Source of the DNA: Pleurodeles waltl
Lineage: Eukaryota; Chordata; Amphibia; Caudata; Salamandridae
Assembly (NCBI RefSeq): GCF_031143425.1
Contig: NC_090447.1
Span: 131,583,106 to 131,647,105 of the forward strand
Direction: 5' to 3'
DNA length: 64,000 nucleotides
This document shows, one piece after another, positions 23,261 to 36,039 of the stretch; positions within the stretch are counted from its first letter, which is position 1; each line of letters starts with the position of its first letter. The position numbers and the translations under genes were made by a program. The notes under the pieces are model-generated. The model saw nothing but the letters and a program-made list of their open reading frames with translations. It was not told where the DNA came from and searched no databases.

Positions 23261-26200
23261 ACAAGGGAACAGCTTGGTGGTGCTGTGGACGTGGGGGAGC
23301 GATCTCCTGACCAAAATCAGGTCAGAGGTCGCTCACCCTCGACGCGCAGTGACCGCCATTAAGAAGGGAGGGGGGAGGGAGGAGCAGCTGGGAGGCGAGA
23401 GGGAGCGGCGAATGGGGGCACGAGGGGGGCAGGGCCGCAGGGAGGCAGCCGCGGGGAAAGCAGCTCAGAGAGAGCCGGCAAGGGGGAGTGCACAAGGGGC
23501 AAAAGCGGCAGAAAAAACAGAAAAAAGACACAGAAGGAAACTGAGGAATGAACGGCACAGTAGTTCAAGGCACAGAAAACGTGTCACAATTATATGAACG
23601 GCACAATAATTCAAGGCACAGAAAACGAGTCACAAAACTTAAGACGGTACAAAGCACAAGTCTAGTGACGCTTACCAGAGCCCACTAGACACCAGGGATG
23701 AGGCTCAGGTGGATGCCTGCGGGTGGGGGAGGGCCTTGAACACGCGATCGGCAGCGTGTGCGGGGTCAAAGACAAGGGAACAGCTTGGTGGTGCTGCGGA
23801 CGTGGGGGAGCGATCTGACCAAAATCAGGTCAGAGGTCGCTCACCCTCGACGCGCAGCGACCGCCATTAAGAAGGGAGGGGGGAGGGAGGAGCAGCTGGG
23901 AGGCGGGAGGGAGTGGCGAATGGGGGCGCGAGGGGGGCGGTGCCGCAGGGAGGCAGCGGCAGGGAAAGCGGCTCAGAGAGAGCCGGCAAGGGGGAGCGCA
24001 CAAGGGGCAAAAGCGGCAGAAAAAAACGGAAAAAAGGCACAGATGGAAACTGAGGAATGAATGGCACAGTAGTTTAAGGAACAGAAAATGAGTCACAATT
24101 ACATGAACGGCACAATAATTCAAGGCACAGAAAATGAGTCACAAAACTTAAGAAGGTGCAAAGCACAAGTCTAGTGACGCTTACCAGAGCCCACTAGACA
24201 CCAGGGATGAGGTGCAGGCGGATGCCTGCGTGTGAAGGAGGGCCTTGAACCAGCGATTGGCAGTGTGTGCGGGGTCAAGGACAAGGGAACAGCTTGGTGG
24301 TGCTGCGGACGTGGGGGAGCGATCTCCTGACCAAAATCAGGTCAGAGGTCGCTCACCTGCGACGCGCAGCGACCGCCATTAAGAAGGGAGGGGGAGGGAG
24401 GAGCAGCTGGGAGACGGGAGGGAGCAGCGAATGGGGTGCAAGGGGGGCGGTGCCGCAGGGAGGCAGCGGCGGGGAAAGCGGCTCAGAGAGAGCCGGCAAG
24501 GGGGAGCGCACAAGGGGCAAAAGCGGCAGAAAAAAACGGAAAAAAGGCACAGAAGGAAACTGAGTAATGAAAGGCACAGCAGTTCAAGGCACAGAAAACT
24601 TGTCACAATTAGATGAACGGCACAATAATTCAAGGCACAGAAAACGAGTCACAAAACTTAAGACGGTACAAAGCACAAGTCTAGTGATGCTTACCAGAGC
24701 CCACTAGACACCAGGGATGAGGCTCAGGCGGATGCCTGCGGGTGGAGGAGGGCCTTGAACACGCGATCGGCAGCGTGTGCGGGGTCAAGGACAAGGGAAC
24801 AGCTTGGTTGTGCTGCGGACGTGGGGGAGCGATCTCCTGACCAAAATCAGGTCAGAGGTCGCTCACCCTCGACGCGCAGCGACCGCCATTAAGAAGGGAG
24901 GGGGGAGGGAGGAGCAGCTGGGAGGCCGGAGGGAGCGGCGAATGGGGCGTGAGGGGGGCGGTGCTGCAGGGAGGCAGCGGCGGGGAAAGCTCCTCAGAGA
25001 GAGCCGGCAAGGGGGAGCGCACAAGGGGCAAAAGCGGCAGAAAAAAACTGAAAAAAGGCACAGAAGGAAACTGAGTAATGAACGGCACAGTAGTTCAAGG
25101 CACAGAAAACTTGTCACAATTACATGAACGGCACAATAATTCAAGGCACAGAAAACGAGTCACAAAACTTAAGACGGCACAAAGCACAAGTCTAGTGACG
25201 CTTACCAGAGCCCACTAGACATCAGGGATGAGGCTGAGGCGGATGCCTTCGGGTGGAGGAGGGCCTTGAACACGCGATCGGCAGCGTGTGCGGGGTCAAG
25301 GACAAGGGAACAGCTTGGTGGTGCTGCAGACGTAGGGGAGCGATCTCCTGATCAAAATCAGGTCAGAGGTCGCTCACCCTCGACGCGCAGTGACCGCCAT
25401 TAGGAAGGGAGGGGATAGGGAGGAGCAGCTGGGAGACGGGAGGGAGCGGCGAATGGGGCGCAAGGGCGGCGGTGCCGCATGGAGGCAGCGGCGGGGAAAG
25501 CGGCTCAGAGAGAGCCGGCAAGGGGGAGCGCACAAGGGGCAAAAGCGGCAGAAAAAACGGAAAAAAGGCACAGAAGGAAACTGAGTAATGAACGGCACAG
25601 TAGTGCAAGGTACAGAAAACTTGTCACAATTATATGAACGGCACAATAATTCAAGGCACAGAAAACGAGTCACAAAACTTAAGACGGTACAAAGCACAAG
25701 TCTAGTGACGCTTACCAGAGCCCACTAGACACCAGGGATGAGGCTCAGGCGGATGCCTGCGGTGGAGGAGGGCCTTGAACACGCGATCGGCAGCGTGTGC
25801 GGGGTCAAGGACAAGGGAACAGCTTGGTGGTGCTGCGGACGTGGGGGAGCGATCTCCTGACCAAAATCAGGTCAGAGGTCGCTCACCCTCGACGCGCAGC
25901 AACCACCATTAAGAAGGGAGGGGGGAGCAGATGGGAGGCGGGAGGGAGCGGCGAATGGGGGCGCGAGGGGGCGGAGCCGCAGGGAAGCAGCGGCGGGTAA
26001 TGCGGCTCAGAGAGAGCCGACAAGGGGGAGCGCACAAGGGGCAAAAGCGGCAGAAAAAAACTGAAAAAAAGGCACAGAAGGAAACTGAGGAATGAACGGC
26101 ACTGTAGTTCAAGGCACAGAAAACGAGTCACAATTACATGAACGGCACAATAATTCAAGGCACAGAAAAAGAGTCACAAAACTTAAGACGGTACAAAGCA

Positions 26201-27916
26201 CAAGTCTAGTGACACTTACCAGAGCCCACTAGACACCAGGGATGAGGCTCAGGCGGATGCCTGCGCGTGGAGGAGGGCCTTGAACAAGCGATCGGCAGCT
26301 TGTGCGGTGTCAAGGACAAGGGAACAGCTTTGTGGTGCTGCGGACGTGGGGGAGCGATCTCCTGACCAAAATCAGGTCTGAGGTCGCTCACCCTTGACGC
26401 GCAGCAACCGCCATTAAGAAGGGAGGGGGGAGGGAGGAGCAGCTGGGAGGCGGGAGGGAGCGGCGAATGGGGGCACGAGGGGGCGGAGCTGCAGGGAAGC
26501 AGCGGCGGGTAAAGCGGCTCAGAAAGAGCCGACAAGGGGGAGCGCACAAGGGGCAAAAGCGGCAGAAAAAAAAACTGAAAAAAAGGCACAGAAGGAAACT
26601 GAGTAATGAACGGCACTGTAGTTCAAGGCACAGAAAACGAGTCACAATTACATGAACGGCACAATAATTCAAGGCACAGAAAACGAGTCACAAAACTTAA
26701 GACGGTACAAAGCACAAGTCTAGTGACGCTTACCAGAGCCCACTAGACACCAGGGATGACGTGCAGGCGGATGCCTGTGGGTGGACGAGGGCCTCGAACA
26801 CGCGATCGGCAGCGTCGTCAAGGAAAAGGGAACAGTTTGGTGGTGCTTCGGACGTGGGGAACGATCTCCTGACCAAAATCAGGTCAGAAGTCGCTCACCC
26901 TCGACGCGCAGCGACAGCCATTAAGAAGGGAGGGGGGAGGGAGGAGCAGCTGGGAGGCGGGAGGGAGCAGCGAATGGGTGAGTGAAGGGGGCAGGGCCGC
27001 AGGGAGGCAGCGGCCGGGAAAGCAGCTCAGAGAGAGCCGGCAAAGGGTAGCGCACAAGGGGCAAAAGCGACAGAAAAAACAGAAAAAAAGGCACAGAAGG
27101 AACTGAGGAATGAACGGCACAGTAGTTCAAGGCACAGAAAACGAGTCATAATTACATGAACGGCACAATAATTCAAGGCACAGAAAACGAGTCACAAAAC
27201 TTAAGACGGTACAAAGCGCAAGTCTAGTGACGCTTACCAGAGCCCACTAGCCACCAGGGATGAGGCGCAGGCGGATGCCTGTGGGTGGAAGAGGGCCTCG
27301 AACAAGCGATCGGCAGCGTGTGCGGGGTCAAGGACAAAGGAATAGCTTGGTGGTGGTGCGAACGTGGGGGAGCGATCTCCTGACCAAAATCAGGTCAGAG
27401 GTCGCTCACCCTTGAAGCGCAGCGACCGCCATTAAGAAGGGAGGGGGAGGGAGGAGCAGCTGGGAGGTGGAAGGGAGCGGCGAATGGGGGTGCAAGGGGT
27501 CGGGCCGCAGGGAGGCAGCGGTGGGCAAAGCGGCTCAGATAGAGCCGGCAAGGGGGAGCGCACAATAGGCAAAAGCGGCAGAAAAAAATGGAAAAAAGGC
27601 ACAGAAGGAAACGGAGGAATGAACGGCACAGTAGTTCAAGGCACAGAAAACGGGTCACAATTACATGAACGGCACAATAATTCAAGGCACAGAAAACGAG
27701 TCACAAAACTTAAGACAGTACAAAGCACAAGTCTAGTGACGCTTACCAGAGCCCACTAGACACCAGGGATGAGGCTCAGGCGGATGCCTGCGGGTGGAGG
27801 AGGGCCTTTAACACGCGATCGGCAGCGTGTGTGGGGTCAAGGACAAGGGAACATCTTGGTGGTGCTGCGGACGTGGGGGAGCGGTCTCCTGACCAAAATC
27901 AGGTCAGAGGTCGCTT
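23261..27916. repeat. Tandem array, about 9 copies of a ~510-bp monomer
   Basis: The phrase ACAAGGGAACAGCTTGGTGG or a close variant marks unit starts at 23,261, 23,772, 24,281, 24,791, 25,302, 25,811, 26,316, 26,824, 27,334 and 27,843, so spacing is 505-511 bp. Each unit contains a GCCATTAAGAAGGGAGGGGG block, a short doublet built on AACGGCACA...TTCAAGGCACAGAAAAC, and CCCACTAGACACCAGGGATG followed by GGAGGGCCTTGAACA. The left unit is cut by the LTR and the last stops at 27,916. On the minus strand every unit shows an open frame ending in PPPSLLNGG-like sequence. The blocks recur in order in the 5' region of LINE-B at 55.2-55.8 kb. Confidence 0.95.
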
Positions 27917-28300
27917 TCAAAAGCCCCAGGGGCCACCACCTCGCTGGGGCTGGGGCTACAATATTATAATAATGCAGGGTGGCATGCGACCCCTACGAGA
28001 CCTGGGGAACACCACCTCCTGGGGCTAAAACTAATACAATTATGCCAGGGGCCCACACCTCCGGGGGACCACCACCTCCCCTGGCCTACAACAAATAAGT
28101 TATGCAGGAAACCACGAGGAGCCTCCGGTCTTGGGACCACACCCCACCCCAAGGCTACAATTAAAAAAAGATGCGGGTCTGTAGGGGGACCCTTCTGGTC
28201 CCCAGGGACCACCACCTCCCTGGGGCCAATTCATCTTTGGAAAAGGAGGAGGGGCAACGTGGCCCCTCTCTCAGGCAATAAAAGGCCCTGGGGACAACAA
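27917..28300. repeat. Degenerate short-unit repeat (ACCACCACCTCCCTGGGG)
   Basis: The theme GGGGACCACCACCTCC...TGGGGCTACAA...ATGC recurs irregularly every 60-120 bp, for example near 27,930, 28,010, 28,070, 28,135 and 28,205. It follows the end of the satellite array abruptly. Confidence 0.6.
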
Positions 28301-28654
28301 CCTACCCATGGTATACCCCTGTGCTGATCAAGGGAAAGGGGGGCATGCAGCACTCTTCCTGGAGCCATGTAGGACCCTGAAGACCACCACCCCGAGGGCC
28401 CACTCCTGCTACCTCTTGAGGTGCCCATTCTTGGGAGGCATCTCTTTGGTTTTGCTTTGCAGGAGTTGTGGTCAGCTCCCACCAAGCAAAAGCAAACACT
28501 CTGCTTTCAGCAAGGAGGAGCTTTAAAAATGCTCCCGCTTGTTGGAAGCAGAGATTTCATCTCTTTCCCTGCCCACAGACATGTGGTCAGGAGAAAGAGA
28601 TGAAATTTTGGCTCCTGCATGCAGGGAGCTGCTGCTTTCAGCAGCTCTCTGCAT

Positions 28655-28775
28655 CTGGTAGCAATTCCGGCTTCTGCAGATTTTCCCAGAATCACAAGAT
28701 GTCGAGCTGACCCCAAAACTCAAACCTGGTTCCCCAGTTGCAAAGACTGCAGCTCTGGCCATAACACCACATTCT
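28655..28775 (-). repeat. Possible tRNA-derived SINE head
   Basis: On the minus strand TTATGGCCAGAGCTGCAG (A-box-like) is followed about 30 bp later by GGTTTGAGTTTTGGGG (B-box-like) and then CATCTTGTGATTCTGGGAAA. That last phrase resembles the TGTGACCTTGGGCAAG segment common in MIR-like tRNA SINEs. Palindromic sequence at 28,500-28,660 may be the SINE body. No target duplication was found. Confidence 0.35.
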
Positions 28776-28859
28776 CTATTAAGTATAAAATATAATCAAG
28801 TGATCAACTGGATACAAAAAAAAACATCAAGATAGCAAATAATTTAAAAGTGTTCATTA

Positions 28860-29850
28860 GAATACCATGGGGAGGCAGATGTCAGGGACAAAGACTCAGA
28901 TAATTGAGGACAGAGGGGAGAGTTCAGAGGCAACAAGGTAAACACGCTGGGCATGCGGGAGGGGCAGTGGAAGCACAACGTATCATGGAGGCAAGGGAAG
29001 GTGAGCAGGAGCCATAAACTTAAAATGCAGGACAGGCAAGAGAGGCTGTGGCAATATAACAGACCATTGGGGGCAGAAGAAAGAAGCAGTGGCAGTACAA
29101 CAATACATGCCAACAGACCAGATTCAGGCAGGAGGCTCCTCATGTTTTTAAGTCCAAAATTGCTTTATTTTATATGTCTCATGCCTAAAAACTCCTCTTT
29201 TTCAATGTAAGTCAATGGGGAGAAAATATGTTTTTTTCCAAAATCTCCCTCTTACCAAGTTCAAAATGCTGTGCAGGTGAGAGCAGAAAGAATAGGGTAG
29301 GGACATGGACTTGGATAACAGAGGGCAGAAGGGAGATGGGCAGGAACACCAAACTGTCCTTACAGGGAAAACGTCAGGGGTTGCAGCAGCACAATACATC
29401 AAACATGGCAAGCAGGATGTCAGTGCAGCACAACAGACCATGGAAAGAAATAGCGAGCATGACAGAGGACCAGAGTAGGCAGGAAGAAGGGGATTGGGGC
29501 CTGCACATGGAAAACAGAGAGCAAAGGCCAAGGGGCAGGGCTGGAGCAGAAAGCTGATGATGCAAGGCAGGTGGGATGGGCACTGGAAGCACAACACACC
29601 ATGGAGGGCAACAGTGAGACTATCACAGACAATTGAGTGAAGGTGGGAGTGGGTCAGGGGCAACAAGCTGACCACACACGGCAGGTGGAGGAGCTGTTGC
29701 AGCACAACAGAGCATGGAGGGCAGGAGGAAGCAGCAGCAATATGGACCATGGAGGACAGGAGAGAAGGGATAGGGGCATGGAACTTGGACAGGCAGTGTG
29801 GAGGTGGCAGGGACAGGCAGGAGTCATCTGACCATGCTAGGCAGGTCATC
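28860..29850. repeat. Degenerate purine-rich repeat (CACAACAGACCATGGAGGGCA theme)
   Basis: Variants of GCAGCACAACAGACCATGGAGGG recur near 28,967, 29,047, 29,088, 29,383, 29,420, 29,579, 29,695 and 29,740, mixed with GGCAGG tracts. Base bias leaves long minus-strand frames open (29,202-29,876), but they are Leu/Ser/Pro/Cys-rich and look non-coding. Confidence 0.5.
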
Positions 29851-29876
29851 GGTTTGTCCAAAAAATCTAAAAACAA

Positions 29877-32800
29877 AGTAGTTATTTAGATTATTAGATG
29901 TAGAAGACTGTACCAGTTCATTTGGAGAAAGTTTCACCTCTTCAGAGGCCCAGAGCAGATCATTATGGCAGGATCATCTTTGTCCGTGTCATTATCAGAT
30001 TCCTCCATGTTTTCATCTGTGTCACATAATCTGTGTCACACAAATGGGAAGCTTTTTTGTATTTTTGTCTCAGAAGAAATCTGTATAATGCCATAGTTTC
30101 TATATTGGGGTATTTGTTCAAAGGAGCGGTTTTACTATATTTAGAAGGACCCGGATTATCATTAGTTTCTTGTGCTAGTACTTTTCATACAGAGGGAGGC
30201 TTCAAAACACTGGGATTTTTTATTTAAGGAATCAGAAATAGCTTGTTGTACAGAATCTTTAATGGATAAATGAAGATTTCCCTGAAAATCTGTGCTTCCT
30301 CTGCTTCAGTGTATATTTATTTAAATGGAAATAACTTAAGGGCAACAAATAAAATATTAGGCTATATACATAGTTTTATATAAATATATAAAGCGCTGTG
30401 TGACAAATAATATTTAAAAAATACATATACATGTACAATTTTCATTATTATTATTACATATTACCTTCTGCAGTCTCGAACTGAGGAGTAATGTGTCATA
30501 GGAGAGAATAGAGGCAGGCTGAAAGCGTGCTTTGAGGCCCAAAGGCAGGTCAGAAGCAGGCTACAGGCTGTGTGAAAGGGCTGTTGAGAAAATGCAGCAT
30601 AAGCAAATGGCAAAAGAGGACGGGCTGCAGAGGACTATATGAGGGGGGCAATGGAAGATGCTTTAAAGACATAGAAAACCCTGAATAGCAGACTCACAAT
30701 TTTCAGATCTCTTAATGTAGCATGTGGTGTTCCATCAGAGGGGCAGAGGTCAGATTCTGGTGGGTCTCTGGGCTGTTATGGTTTAAACGAGCTTTCAAGA
30801 TTTTTGCAGGTGTTTTAATATGCAGACATCATTATTTTGACCTAAACGTTAGGAGTCATAAGTTATACTTTGCAGAGAACAGTGTTTTTCTCCTCTGCAA
30901 TACTAACGTGCAAAATAAATATAATAACCAGTATAAAATGCAAGTTTTCAACAAAAAGATCTGCAGGACTTTCTCTGTGAGTTTGTGGCATGGTGAGGTT
31001 GACACAAAATGCAACATTCATGAACTTAGTCCAGTGGTAGTTTCTTTTCCTCTGATTTTGCTTCTCATTTTCCCCTGTTAGTATTTGGACTGTGCAAAGC
31101 TGCAGGTGCCATCATGGCCTGAAGAAGAAGGCACATAACAGAGAAGAATGTGTCTCCTCATTCTATCTAGTTGCAAATTTTATCTCAACATGGTGGAGGG
31201 AAGGGAACATCTACAATAGCCTGTCCCCTCAGTGACAGGAAGTTCTGCATTGCAAAAGCTGTGGTCTAGAAGAGGAGAGGCACAGAAGTGAAGAGGACCT
31301 GGAATTAGGCCTCTCAAATGAGACACCATCCTCTGCAAGGAGTTGGATTTACTGTTTTTGGTGGCGTAATTGTGAGTATGAGTCTGTGGGAAGTTAAATG
31401 GATTTCCATGAGGATCTGAGTAAGAAGAACAAGAGACTTCAAGAAAATATTCCCAGTAAGAATTCCACGTTTTAAAATGTCAGGGCTTGTGAAAACACGT
31501 AAATAGGCTTCTTTCAAGTTCTACCATTTTTTTAAGCAGACCAGTGTTAAAGCAGAAACCTTGGCTATATTTTTGTCACAACAGACTAGTTAGCGGATTT
31601 CAAGCAATAGGCCGATGAACCTAAACCAATCTGCTTTAAAGAAAACGTCAGAAGTATCAAGTCAAATATCAAACAATGCACTATATATCATTATAAAAAC
31701 CAAAGAAGACACACCATGATCAATGCAACCATTAATAACCACACCAGTTTATTAAGAAGTAAAAATATTTATTTCCCTATACTACCAATGCTAAAGTCAC
31801 AAATATGATTCTCAAGTTCAATTGATACATGTAAAGAAACAAAAAAGGCTGATTTAGTCGGCGAATGAACGGAAGCTTAATCAACGCAATGAGAATTATT
31901 ATTTCAATAGAAAATACACAAAACCATAGCAATAGAATCGGAGCAAGAGAAATTGAATACATTGAATCAACAAACAGAAAGAGTCAATGACCATTTATGA
32001 GTATGAGAGTAACACCTCACTGACCACTAATTAACATTAATATGCTGGGCTTCATGCAAAAGATTTTTTAACATGAATTTAGAAAACATCTAGCTATGGC
32101 GCTATCAAAATAGCAGCCGTAATAAAACAGAAGTAGTTGGTACCTGGAAAACAAAAGACAAATAACAATGCACAGTTCATACATTTACCCAATTTCTAAG
32201 GTAATCAGCAACAACTTCTACTTCATCAGGAGGACAAGAGCGTCAGCATCAGACAGGAACAAGGTAGTGGAACGGTTTAGAGTTAGAGTTTTGGACTATA
32301 AGATTACTAAACCATCAAATCATTAGTTCAGTATTGTATAGACATAGTAAACTCAGAAAATAACAAAACACCAGAATATCAGCAGACTGACTGGCAAAGC
32401 ATGAAGTGTCAAATTGACAGATCACACCAAGTGTACGAAGTGAAGTCTCTGGAACCCAGGAAACTAAGAGCCTCCAGCTCCAAACAGAATGCCTCCAAAA
32501 GTCTGATTCTCAAACATTAAATTAAACTTGCTAAACTCCTGTGATTGGCTAAAACATAAGATGAGGAAAATATATTCAATGAGAAAGTTAGTAGATATCA
32601 CAATTATATAAAATGTTAGCTCTGAAAACATCTGTTCGCTGCTGCTCTTCTTGCGTAGTTCAGGTTTATACTAAATGTAACTTGCACATTTCCTTCTCTG
32701 GTTTCATCTGTGGACCCCTTTGTTTGGCACCTTCCATATTTGCTTCGACTAGGCAGTGGTCACATGTATATGGAAACATTTCCTCCGCACCATTTCCTCA

Positions 32801-35800
32801 AGAGAAATACATGAGTTAGAAATATAACTACAGACAAATATGTGAATTCAATGAATGAAGTCTGTTAGACAACGGACATGAAGTCATAAGAACAGAGTAC
32901 ACTAGAACCATTTAATACTGATAACATTGCACAGCGGCCTTGGTCTGCCTCGAGTCCAACCGAGGCCAAGAAATATTCATATTATTTCAGCATTTATTTT
33001 AGCAGAGAATATACTCTTAAAGAGACAGAATATTTTACATTACATCGTTATTACAACATTAGGAAACATGTGCAGGCCTTTCACTCGATGGGGGCCACTA
33101 AGTAAAGCACGATTTCCGTGTTAACATTAATTTGTGATCAAATTATTTCACACATTAGAACATATGTATGATTACGTAAAGACAAATTATTCTCGTTATT
33201 TTCTCAGCTCTCACACCAGTGAGGGCTGGAGAGCATTACTGAGGAACAAGTTACAAGTTACAAAAGTGACTGCTATCAAAGTAACAGGTGCAAAGTTGTA
33301 AGCATAGTAGGTTGGTTAGACAAAAAGTCACCCTATTTAAACCAAACTGGAGAAGAAATGTCAATGTAACACCAAAACATATCTGACTTCTAGCACTGTA
33401 ACCATAAATACAGATATAGATCTGGTAACGTATGTAATGGATGTGGCTGAAGAGGTGAGCTTCTTTGGAAAATAATAACTTGGAACAACATTCAGAGACA
33501 GAAATAGTTGTTCAACAACTGGCATTTCAGCATTTTTTCAAAGGTTTCCTGGCAAAAGATTATCCCACTGCCTAGGGAACAGAGTAATAGACCATGGGGG
33601 TTTTCTCTGTGAAGCGTCGCTTTAGTGTGTTTGATCTCTCGGCTGGTGGAGTTTCAAGAAGGAAAGTGCCTGCCCTCTTATATTGTCCATTGTAAGAGCC
33701 TGGGTTGATGCTGTGCCCCTCTGGCCAAAGATGAGCTGTTTTGTAAGGAGAGAATATTTTCATTTTGAGTTTGGGCATCATTAGCATAAAAGTGGCATGT
33801 GATGTTGGCAGTTTAGAGAATGGAAGTGACAAGTTCCATGTAAAATTTGAAAACAGTATGGGGAAGATTAGGACCTTAAGAGATACCTAAGTGGAACCCA
33901 GAGAGAGATTTTGCAAATGTTATGCACTGACAACCATTTTTCATGATAAGATGAAAATCACACCATTCTGTACTATTCTTTGCTTCAGGATTTTATAGAG
34001 AATGTTGAAGGATCTGACAGGTACAGGTGTATGAGAAGGCAAGGACATCCTATGGCTAGTGTGTAAAGTGCATCATAGTGTATTATTTTTAGCATTGCTG
34101 TCTCGGTGCTGTATCATGAGCTGGAGCCTGATTGAAGCTCATCAAGAAGGTCTTTTCCATCTATGAAATATTTGACCTGAGCATCCAAACATAATTCTGG
34201 GACTTTTGACAAAATTAGTAATTTAGTGACCAGGTGGAAATAATTCTTATTTCTTGGGTCCTCTCTCACTTGCCTGAAAAGTGGAGAGACTGGGATAGGT
34301 TTAGGAAGTTGTAATTTAATGAAGGAATCTATCTCTTTGAGAAGTGTAATGGGAATGGATTCTCGGAAATGAGAGGAGAGTCACTTTGTTAGGATGGTTC
34401 CGAGTATTTTTTGAGTGTTTGACTTCAGTGAAGGAAGACCCTGTGAATTTAGATTTCCAAAAACTGTCTGACTGCCTTTGGACTATTTTCTAGTGTAATT
34501 GTCAAGGCAGGCAAGGTCAGGACACAGAAGAATTTCCTATTGTTAAGTATAGCGGCACCGACAGGTTTGGGAGTTTGTTTTTGAAAAGTCAAAAGCATGT
34601 TAAAAGTTTAACAAACATCCATCAATTTGATGGTACTACCATCAAACCTTTAACACAGTGACATGAACCACCATCACAACAGATGTATGTCCACAGAGCC
34701 GGTGCATAGCTCTAAATATAGAGGATGAGTATTCCTACATGGCAAGAGAGTTTTGACTAAGCTGCCATGTGAAGGTATAAACCATACTTTGTACTCTAAA
34801 TCAGGCCTAAAGTTTGCCCTCATTCTATTTGCTGACAGCAAAACTTACAAGTTGGATAATTCAGCATTAGTAGCATTCAACAGTTTAGTTCTGTTCATTG
34901 CAAATGTCATTCCTAACGGAACTGTACTCATCTGAAATCTTCTTTTGTTGTGCATCTTTCTGACAGTTTTCAGCGTCATTTGGTGCTTCAACTACTACAA
35001 AGATCAGATTTCATGATGACCTACTTCCAGGATTGGCAGTTGCACTTACTGAGGGGCTGAGTGGCGTTCCACCAGGCAAGTCAAGCTTAACTTCCTAACA
35101 AGGTGTGGTCGAGTGGGGTGGTTTTAAAAATATTTTAAATAGACTTGCAATAAAGATGGAGGCTGAAGTGTTTTAGGTGTTTACCTGTCTTTTTCTAATT
35201 TACTGTAACTAAACTCCTCTATATTTGTCATCAAATAACACCTAATTCAACACTGATATTCAAGTCACAGAAAAGACATGATTCCACACGAAAGTGCGGG
35301 CCACAGTTGATGCTTTATATTAGCTAGTGCAAGGGTGGGGCCCTAAAACAGACATAATCCTTCTCAAAAATCCCTACCAAGAAAATCTAAGACATATCTG
35401 AGCTTTCTCTGGAGGACAGTTTATTAATGCTCATGACAGAAGTAGGGAAAGTCTCATCTTCTTTACGCCTCTTTTGCATCTTCGGAAGTGTTGGTATTCT
35501 CTCATGCAGATGGGTAGACAGTTTTTTCACTTTGTCATAAAGCTTATTAGTGGATTTCTACGTATACACATATGTGCTGCATTAAGGTAAACGTACAGAA
35601 TCTGTACTGGTACTGTTGATTTCGTATCATAAACCAATGCCTCTGTGTATGTACCATGAAGGCAAGTTATGCCAGCTAGGCATGCCAGCTGGAGCAAGAA
35701 GAATCAAAATTTGGATGAAGTGTATGGATTATTCTTTCACATAACGTACTATCTTGTTTTCAAGCCAATTATAGAGGTAAATAGTGGGAATCTGAGAGGA

Positions 35801-35920
35801 AAGGTCAGACACCCAAGCAGGAAGGGGAAGAAGGGTTGTGCCAAGTATAGAAAGCTAGTGCTACGAGAAATGCAATAAGGTGTCATAAATGGTATGGTGT
35901 CACAATGCATTGCACTAAGA
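29877..35920. other. About 6 kb without a recognisable gene
   Basis: AT-rich sequence with only short reading frames, none with a familiar motif. No terminal repeats, long tandem repeats or RNA genes were seen. It may be old decayed repeats or intron. Confidence 0.5.
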
Positions 35921-36039
35921 GTAGAGGTGGGCATAACTTGTGTAATTCCATGTAGCGTAATCACATGGAATTACCTGAGAATTCTGTGAGATTCTGCTGA
36001 ATTACACACAAAGATTAATTCTATGTTTATCTCTATCTC

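Larger units (their letters stand above)
9909..23263 (-). mobile_element. GMR1-like Ty3/gypsy LTR retrotransposon, near complete, inactivated
   Basis: The element is read on the minus strand. The 5' LTR lies at 18,306-23,263, with Harbinger H1 inside it. Downstream come a possible primer-binding site, gag (17,385-15,967), protease, integrase, RT and RNase H (to 12,609), a G-rich polypurine tract and the 3' LTR (12,578-9,909). The integrase precedes the RT, the domain order known from GMR1-like elements; normal Ty3/gypsy elements have it last. The two LTRs differ at about 15 of the first ~245 comparable bases. Together with several nonsense codons and frameshifts this marks an old copy. No target duplication is seen: the left flank is CAGG inside Harbinger H3 and the right flank is AGGG inside the ~510-bp satellite. 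No envelope-like ORF lies between RNase H and the LTR. Confidence 0.9.
18306..23263 (-). repeat. 5' LTR of the GMR1-like element, with insertion and rearrangement
   Basis: On the plus strand the LTR starts TGTAGGAAGTTG (18,306-18,317), is interrupted by Harbinger H1, resumes with GCTCTGTATG at 20,473 after the duplicated TTG, and ends CATTTCCCTACACA at 23,263. Compared with the other LTR it is rearranged internally. A segment beginning CAGTCGCGGTCAG at 21,438 is repeated from 21,807. An inverted copy of the LTR terminus occupies 22,026-22,215. The stretch corresponding to about 11,260-11,530 of the 3' LTR is missing. The outer edge joins the ~510-bp satellite directly. Confidence 0.85.

Noticed and set aside
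23261..27916. Regular repeat array considered as a CRISPR locus
   Set aside because: Units are ~510 bp, continuous and without unique spacers, in clearly eukaryotic repeat DNA.
29202..29876. A 224-codon minus-strand frame rich in Leu, Ser, Pro and Cys
   Set aside because: It crosses a degenerate purine-rich repeat that depletes stops on one strand. No domain is recognisable.
30722..31081. 119-codon plus-strand frame
   Set aside because: No known motif, no splice or promoter context, and composition like its AT-rich surroundings.
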